A DNA stretch of 13,757 bases, from contig URTH01000035.1 of the NCBI GenBank assembly GCA_900550775.1, positions 1-13,757 on the forward strand. The letters are read 5' to 3'. Below, piece after piece: positions 9,174 to 13,757 of this stretch (position 1 is its first letter; the number at the start of each line of letters is the position of its first letter). The notes under the pieces were generated by a model. That model was not told the DNA's origin and ran no database searches. It saw nothing but the letters and a program-made list of their open reading frames with translations. Source of the DNA: an uncultured Eubacteriales bacterium (GTDB lineage: Bacteria > Bacillota > Clostridia > Monoglobales > Monoglobaceae). The position numbers and the translations under genes are program-made.

Positions 9174-12100
9174 AAAGGGGCGAGCAATCTTGCAGAAAAG
9201 GAAATACACAAAAATGACGCGCATCGCAAAACGAGGCTGCTGCCGGATTGTATCCTGCATTCTTTTGACGGCGGTACTTTTTGCCGCGGTTCCTTATGCC
9301 AATATCGCGGCGGACGAGAGCGTCATCAGCATCAGTACGGCAGAGGATTTAAAAAATCTGGCAAACAATTGTGTCTATGATGCGTACTCAAAGGATAAAA
9401 AGGTCATTTTAAATAACGATATCGATTTGGCCGGAGAGAGCATCAAACCAATTGCTGTCTTTTCCGGGACGTTTGAGGGAAATAACCATACCATCAGTAA
9501 TTTTGTTTTGGAAGAAAAGGGTTCCGAAAAGGCGTTTATCATTCGCCTGGCCGAAAATGCAACGGTAAGGAGCCTGACGCTTTCCGGCGAGATTAACGTC
9601 GTGCCGGAGCAAAAGGCATCTACGGGTTTTAAAAGCACCCTTTCCAACATGGCAAAAAGCTTTGGCTTAAAATATGAAGACGACACAGAAAGCACGACCA
9701 ACGTCGGCGGTATTGTGGCAACCAACTACGGCTCGGTGGTTGGCTGTGTGTTCCATGGGAAAATCACGGGCGATACCGCAGTCGGCGGCATTGTGGGCGA
9801 AAACCGAAGCAGCGGTGTGGTCGATTATTGTACCAACGATGCCGCGATCGTCGGCAAGTCACAGGTCGGCGGCGTGGTCGGCAACAATGCCGGAAGAATT
9901 GAAAGCTCCGGCAATTTTGGCGCAGTAAATCAGGAGCTGGACGCGGTCTATTCAGACATCGGCGGCATCGCCGGAAAGAACAGCGGTTTGATTCGCGGCT
10001 GCAACAACGGCGGCGAGATCGGCACCAATGGAATCGGCAATAATATCGGCGGTATTGCCGGGCGGCAAAAGGGTCGGATTACCGCATGCAATAACTATAA
10101 GACGGTCTGGGGACGCAAAAACGTAGGCGGCATTGCCGGCCGTTTTGAGCCGTTTACGGATATCGATCTCTCCGCAGAGGGGATCAAGGATTTGGTACAG
10201 ACCGGTGTTGACGATTATAAGCAAACCAAAGAAAAGATTGAAAATTATGCGGACAAGGTCGGCGATAAAACGACCGGCATATTAGACGATATTCATTCGG
10301 TAACGGGAGATTTGGCAAGCGCTGCATCGTCACTGCGATCCGGCGGCGGGAAAATCGGCGAGCTGGAGAACGGGATTCTTTCGGTGACCGATTCATTGAC
10401 TAATCTTACCAACCGTCTGAGCGGTGAGGAGCTTGATCGGGTCAACGAGACCATGGATAAGGTGCGCTCTGCTACGGATCAGCTGCCGGATACCTTAGAC
10501 CGTATCAGCGGTGCAGCGGACGGTATTGCAGACGCGGCAAGCGGCATCGATGAGATGGCGTCCAGCCTTTCCGGAAATGTCGATACCGGCATGGAGGATG
10601 CAAGGGCGCGCCTTGATGATTTGCAGCAGAGACTGGACGACTTAGACCGCCTGGAAAATGACTATTTAATCCCGGCGCAGGATGATCTGAAAGATATTCA
10701 TGACGAGATTTTGAAACTGTCGCGTTCGCTCCGCCGTGATTTTGCGGATATTTCGGATGCGATCACCGGGCCGCTGAATCGGGTTGACCGTGTGATGCAG
10801 GATGTTTCGGATCGGATTCAAAAAATACGTGATGCCATTGATAAGCTGCACAAGCTGCTGGATGATTTGCTCCAAAAGCTTCCGCAAAAACCCTCCAATG
10901 AAAGTGCCCAAAAGACGGTTGGATTTTTGTCATCATGGTTTGATCGGTGGATTGACCGCTTTACCACAACCGTTTATGCGGACGAGGAGGAGAAGGTTGT
11001 CTCGGTTGAGGCGCCGCTCTACCGTGCGGTGGGCAGCGAATGGGTCGACATGGCAATCATCGACCAATGCTATAACGAAGGCGAGATTAACGGCGGCAGC
11101 TATGCCGGCGGCATCGCCGGGAATGTCGGCGTGGAATCTTCGGTCAAGGACGGAGAAAATGTAGAGCTGTCTAACCCCGACATTGTGGATTTAAAGGGAT
11201 ATGTAAAAGCAACAATACGGGAGTGTATTGCGTCACAGAATGTAACTGCAAAAGAGGGGTATGCCGGCGGCATTGCCGGGAGTGCCCCGATCGGCTGGAT
11301 TTATGATTCGGCTGCCGGCGGTGAAATCAAGGTGACCGACGGTGAATACGCAGGCGGCATTGCCGGTTACCATGACGGAAGTATCGAACGCTGCGTTGCC
11401 ATTACGGATTTAGAGGCGAAAAACTATATCGGCGGTATTGCCGGCAAGGGAAAAAACATCAGGCAAAGCTATGCCCTGCCGCGCTATCAGACCGAGGCGG
11501 AGCATCACGGCGCCATTGCCGGAATGGTAACCGGAAAGATTGAAAACAACTATTTTATCAGCGAGGGTCTGCCGGGAATGGATGGCGCCGATTTTGAGTC
11601 TGCTGCTGTTGCACTTCCGGCGGCGGAGATGGTCGGAACCGACACGCTGCCGGCTGCTTATGCAGGCTTTGCGGCAGAGGACTGGGTGATGGGCAGTGAC
11701 GATATCTACCTGCCGCAAATCGCAGCCATTGCCCATGCGGATAACGCCCACAACGCAAGTCTGCTGCAAGGAAAATCGGCAGAGATGGCAAGGTTCCATT
11801 TTCAGGTTTCCTTTTATCAGGACGATCAGCAGCTGGCACATTATACTGTGGATTATGACACCGTACTCTCCAAAGAAATGATCCCGGTACTTCAGGAGAA
11901 AGACGGCTTTTGTCCGCAGTGGGATAAGGACGTGACACAGCCGATCCGAAGAAATACAGCGTTTTATGCCGATTATCAGGATGCGACAACCACAATTGCA
12001 ACCTCGGAAAATCCGCCGGTTTTGCTGGTAGAGGGGAATTTCCCCGATGGCACAACGCTGACCGCAAGCGTGATTGATTGGGCGCTGGATATCAACCGCC

Positions 12101-12501
12101 CCTATCGGAAGATTGCGGCATATACCTTTCATGTTTCGCCGGAATATCAAGGAAAACTCCGCGTTCATATCCGCGATGAGTCCGGCAAGGGCGATAAAAT
12201 TGCGATTGTGAAGAACGGGAAAAATGAAGTGATTGACTGCGAGAGAGACGGCAATTACCTGATTTTTTCGCTGGACGAAGAACAGGATTTTGTGGTATTA
12301 CACCAAGGACACGGCATAGGGTTCTGGATTTTGCTTTTCATGGGAATTGCAATTATCCTCCTGGCGCTGCTGCTTGGATATCGGTTCCTGAAGAAGAAAA
12401 ACAAGATTCCCGCGTGGCAGATGCCGTGGCAAAAGGCCGAAATTTCAGCCTTGCCGTCGGGAGAGGAGACCGGCAGACTGCCGGAGGGATCGGACGAGTA
12501 G
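9166..12501 (+). CDS. Large GLUG-repeat/coiled-coil surface protein with C-terminal membrane anchor
   Basis: Up to 1111 residues; function unknown. Order (longest frame): basic n-region and signal-peptide core (28-42), a probable cleavage site near 49, a beta region with TAEDLKNLANN (58-68) and FSGTFEGNNHTISNF (99-113) as in GLUG proteins, GLUG repeats of the form VGGIVG/IGGIAG (179-327), a charged helical/coiled-coil stretch (about 335-575), an aromatic segment with SSWFDRWIDRF (589-599), more GLUG repeats (627-788), a small beta module (877-937) resembling InlB B/Flg_new repeats, a beta domain (945-1046), one TM (1051-1074) and a tail starting KKK. The start is uncertain: ATG 9166 overlaps the transporter gene by 8 nt but is poorly spaced from a binding site; TTG 9190 (after AAAGGGG) and ATG 9214 (after AAAAGGAAA) fit better, and 9214 gives the cleanest signal peptide. 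It is the second gene of the transporter operon, so probably a partner or accessory of that pump (inference). Confidence 0.88.
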   Translation: MDRKGRAILQKRKYTKMTRIAKRGCCRIVSCILLTAVLFAAVPYANIAADESVISISTAEDLKNLANNCVYDAYSKDKKVILNNDIDLAGESIKPIAVFSGTFEGNNHTISNFVLEEKGSEKAFIIRLAENATVRSLTLSGEINVVPEQKASTGFKSTLSNMAKSFGLKYEDDTESTTNVGGIVATNYGSVVGCVFHGKITGDTAVGGIVGENRSSGVVDYCTNDAAIVGKSQVGGVVGNNAGRIESSGNFGAVNQELDAVYSDIGGIAGKNSGLIRGCNNGGEIGTNGIGNNIGGIAGRQKGRITACNNYKTVWGRKNVGGIAGRFEPFTDIDLSAEGIKDLVQTGVDDYKQTKEKIENYADKVGDKTTGILDDIHSVTGDLASAASSLRSGGGKIGELENGILSVTDSLTNLTNRLSGEELDRVNETMDKVRSATDQLPDTLDRISGAADGIADAASGIDEMASSLSGNVDTGMEDARARLDDLQQRLDDLDRLENDYLIPAQDDLKDIHDEILKLSRSLRRDFADISDAITGPLNRVDRVMQDVSDRIQKIRDAIDKLHKLLDDLLQKLPQKPSNESAQKTVGFLSSWFDRWIDRFTTTVYADEEEKVVSVEAPLYRAVGSEWVDMAIIDQCYNEGEINGGSYAGGIAGNVGVESSVKDGENVELSNPDIVDLKGYVKATIRECIASQNVTAKEGYAGGIAGSAPIGWIYDSAAGGEIKVTDGEYAGGIAGYHDGSIERCVAITDLEAKNYIGGIAGKGKNIRQSYALPRYQTEAEHHGAIAGMVTGKIENNYFISEGLPGMDGADFESAAVALPAAEMVGTDTLPAAYAGFAAEDWVMGSDDIYLPQIAAIAHADNAHNASLLQGKSAEMARFHFQVSFYQDDQQLAHYTVDYDTVLSKEMIPVLQEKDGFCPQWDKDVTQPIRRNTAFYADYQDATTTIATSENPPVLLVEGNFPDGTTLTASVIDWALDINRPYRKIAAYTFHVSPEYQGKLRVHIRDESGKGDKIAIVKNGKNEVIDCERDGNYLIFSLDEEQDFVVLHQGHGIGFWILLFMGIAIILLALLLGYRFLKKKNKIPAWQMPWQKAEISALPSGEETGRLPEGSDE

Positions 12502-12541
12502 CTTTGTAAGTTTAAATTTTTGCAGCATTTTGGTTTGAAGG

Positions 12542-12582
12542 ATGCAGCACTCTGGCATAAAGCCAAAGTGCTGCATTTTTTT
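12542..12582 (+). terminator. Intrinsic terminator of the MMPL/GLUG operon
   Basis: ATGCAGCACTCTGGC (12542-12556) pairs with GCCAAAGTGCTGCAT (12562-12576) around a 5-nt loop, with a single C-A mismatch in a 15-bp stem, followed by seven T. It ends the operon 40 bp after the surface-protein stop and separates it from the oxidoreductase gene. Confidence 0.93.
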
Positions 12583-12627
12583 CTCTGATTTTGGAACACT
12601 AAAAAAAACAAAGAATGGAGATCAAAA

Positions 12628-13757
12628 ATGCAGCAGACAATTTGGAATGAGGATATTAAAATGCCGCAGTATCCGTCGCTTTCCGGCGACTGTAAAACGG
12701 ATGTGTTAATTGTAGGCGGAGGAATGTGCGGCCTTTTGTGTGCCTATTTTTTAAGCTGGACAGGTCTTGACTACTGCCTGGTTGACGCCGGAAGAATCGG
12801 CGAGGGCATCACGGGAAAGACAACGGCAAAAATTTCCGTATTGCAGGGATTTACCTATCAGAATATTATGCAAAAGCTTGGCAGAGACGCGGCGCGGCTC
12901 TATTTGGAATCCAACGAATCAGCACTGGAGCGTTACGCAAATATCGCGCAGAATGTAGATTGCGATTTTCGGCGGAAAACGGCGTATACCTACACCATGA
13001 AGGATCGGGAAAAGCCGGAGACGGAGGTTAGAACGATCCGCTCGCTGGGCGGAAATGCGGAGTTTGTCTCACAGACAGAGCTTCCGTTTGCAACACTTGG
13101 CGCGGTGAAAATGAAAAAGCAGGCCGAGTTTCACCCCTTAAAGTTTATTCGGGGAATCAGCCGTGGACTTCACCTTTATGAAAATACCAGAATCAAAAAT
13201 ATCACGGGAAAAAAGGCGGTCTATGACCGCGGAACCATTACCGCAAAGAAAATCATTCTGACGACCCACTTTCCGTTTTTGGATCGCATCGGCGGATTTT
13301 ATCTAAAGCTGTACCAAAACCGCTCTTATACACTGGCGCTTAAAAATGCGCCGCGTCTGCACGGAATGTACGTCAACGGTGACGGAAACGGCGTATCGGC
13401 AAGATCACAGGGAGAATATATGCTGCTGAGCGGCGGTGCGCACCGAACCGGGAGAAAATGCGGCGGATGGAGGGAGCTGCAAAGCTTTGCATCGCACTAC
13501 TTTCCGTACGCAAAAGAAAATTTTGCGTGGGCAGCACAGGATTGTATGAGCCTGGACGGACTGTCTTATGTTGGAAGATACTCGGCGCTTACCCCGGATT
13601 ACTACGTTGCGACCGGGTTTAACAAATGGGGCATGACCGCCTCCATGAGTGCGGCAATGCTGCTGCGTGATTTGATTTTGGAACGGGACAATGAAATGGA
13701 AAAAATTCTATCGCCCCAGCGCAGTATTTGGCACAGGCAGTTGTTTTGCAACGCCGG
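12628..13757 (+). CDS. FAD-dependent oxidoreductase (DAO fold, YhfW-like), 3'-truncated by window
   Basis: The frame from ATG 12628 is open to the window end (376 codons visible, no stop). GGAGA lies 6 nt upstream. The FAD-binding Rossmann motif is at TDVLIVGGGMCGLLCAYFL (25-43), with Val-Asp ending the second beta strand (about 52-53) and GITGKTTAKIS (60-70) typical of the glycine oxidase/DAO-like group that includes B. subtilis YhfW. FHPLKFIRGI (about 169-178) is another shared motif, and GLSYVGRYSALTPDYYVATGFNKWGM (about 311-336) forms the C-terminal FAD-contacting region. In YhfW-like proteins a Rieske [2Fe-2S] domain follows; the visible end, SPQRSIWHRQLFCNAG, sits just where the linker to it would start. 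Substrate unknown. No clear promoter fits between the preceding terminator and the start. Confidence 0.88.
   Translation, partial: MQQTIWNEDIKMPQYPSLSGDCKTDVLIVGGGMCGLLCAYFLSWTGLDYCLVDAGRIGEGITGKTTAKISVLQGFTYQNIMQKLGRDAARLYLESNESALERYANIAQNVDCDFRRKTAYTYTMKDREKPETEVRTIRSLGGNAEFVSQTELPFATLGAVKMKKQAEFHPLKFIRGISRGLHLYENTRIKNITGKKAVYDRGTITAKKIILTTHFPFLDRIGGFYLKLYQNRSYTLALKNAPRLHGMYVNGDGNGVSARSQGEYMLLSGGAHRTGRKCGGWRELQSFASHYFPYAKENFAWAAQDCMSLDGLSYVGRYSALTPDYYVATGFNKWGMTASMSAAMLLRDLILERDNEMEKILSPQRSIWHRQLFCNA

Noticed and set aside
9700..10140. Possible DNA tandem repeat or CRISPR-like array from recurring GGCGGCATTGCCGG-type words
   Set aside because: The words recur because the protein repeats GGIAG. 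Spacing and third codon positions vary, so this is a protein repeat and not a CRISPR array or DNA satellite.
11410..12168. 252-codon minus-strand frame opposite the surface-protein gene
   Set aside because: It lies opposite a frame with clear GLUG repeats and domains. Its Cys/His/Arg-rich translation is typical of antisense shadows.
12535..12563. TTGAAG-N17-TAAAGC as promoter of the oxidoreductase
   Set aside because: The -10 match is poor and it lies within the terminator stem; there is not enough support to annotate it.

Overview
The window looks like chromosomal DNA of a low-to-mid GC Gram-positive bacterium, most likely class Clostridia (Bacillota). The reasons are a CIRCE-controlled groESL operon, strong AGGAGG-type ribosome binding sites, textbook sigma-A promoters, an exported PrsA-like lipoprotein with a Gram-positive style lipobox, a GroEL ending in -MY, and intrinsic terminators between transcription units. 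The genus cannot be fixed by eye. No rRNA, tRNA, CRISPR array, insertion sequence or phage gene was seen. Both ends of the window cut through genes.

Left part (1-5820): the window opens inside a PMCA-type calcium P-type ATPase, which continues upstream of base 1. A short intergenic region carries a sigma-A promoter and a perfect CIRCE operator that drive groES and groEL, closed by a strong terminator at 4109-4141. Next comes a two-gene unit with its own near-consensus promoter and a perfect 9-bp inverted repeat over the -10 box. It encodes an exported parvulin-type foldase lipoprotein and, overlapping it, a cytoplasmic cyclophilin. Four consecutive genes therefore serve protein folding: a chaperonin pair and two unrelated prolyl isomerases, one outside and one inside the membrane. 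A hairpin with T-runs on both strands separates this unit from the convergent tetR-like gene.

Middle part (5846-12582): a TetR-family regulator on the minus strand is divergent from an MMPL/RND-type transporter. The transporter overlaps the next gene, a very large predicted surface protein of about 1100 residues. That protein has a signal peptide, GLUG-type beta-helix repeats, a roughly 250-residue helical/coiled-coil insertion, more GLUG repeats, beta-rich modules, one C-terminal membrane segment and a basic tail. A terminator follows. I read this as one module: regulator, proton-driven exporter of a hydrophobic substrate or lipid, and a membrane-anchored extracellular partner. It is the most novel-looking part of the window; the substrate and the partnership are inference.

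Right end (12628-13757): the start of an FAD-dependent oxidoreductase of the YhfW-like, DAO-fold family runs off the window, and a C-terminal Rieske domain would be expected beyond the edge.
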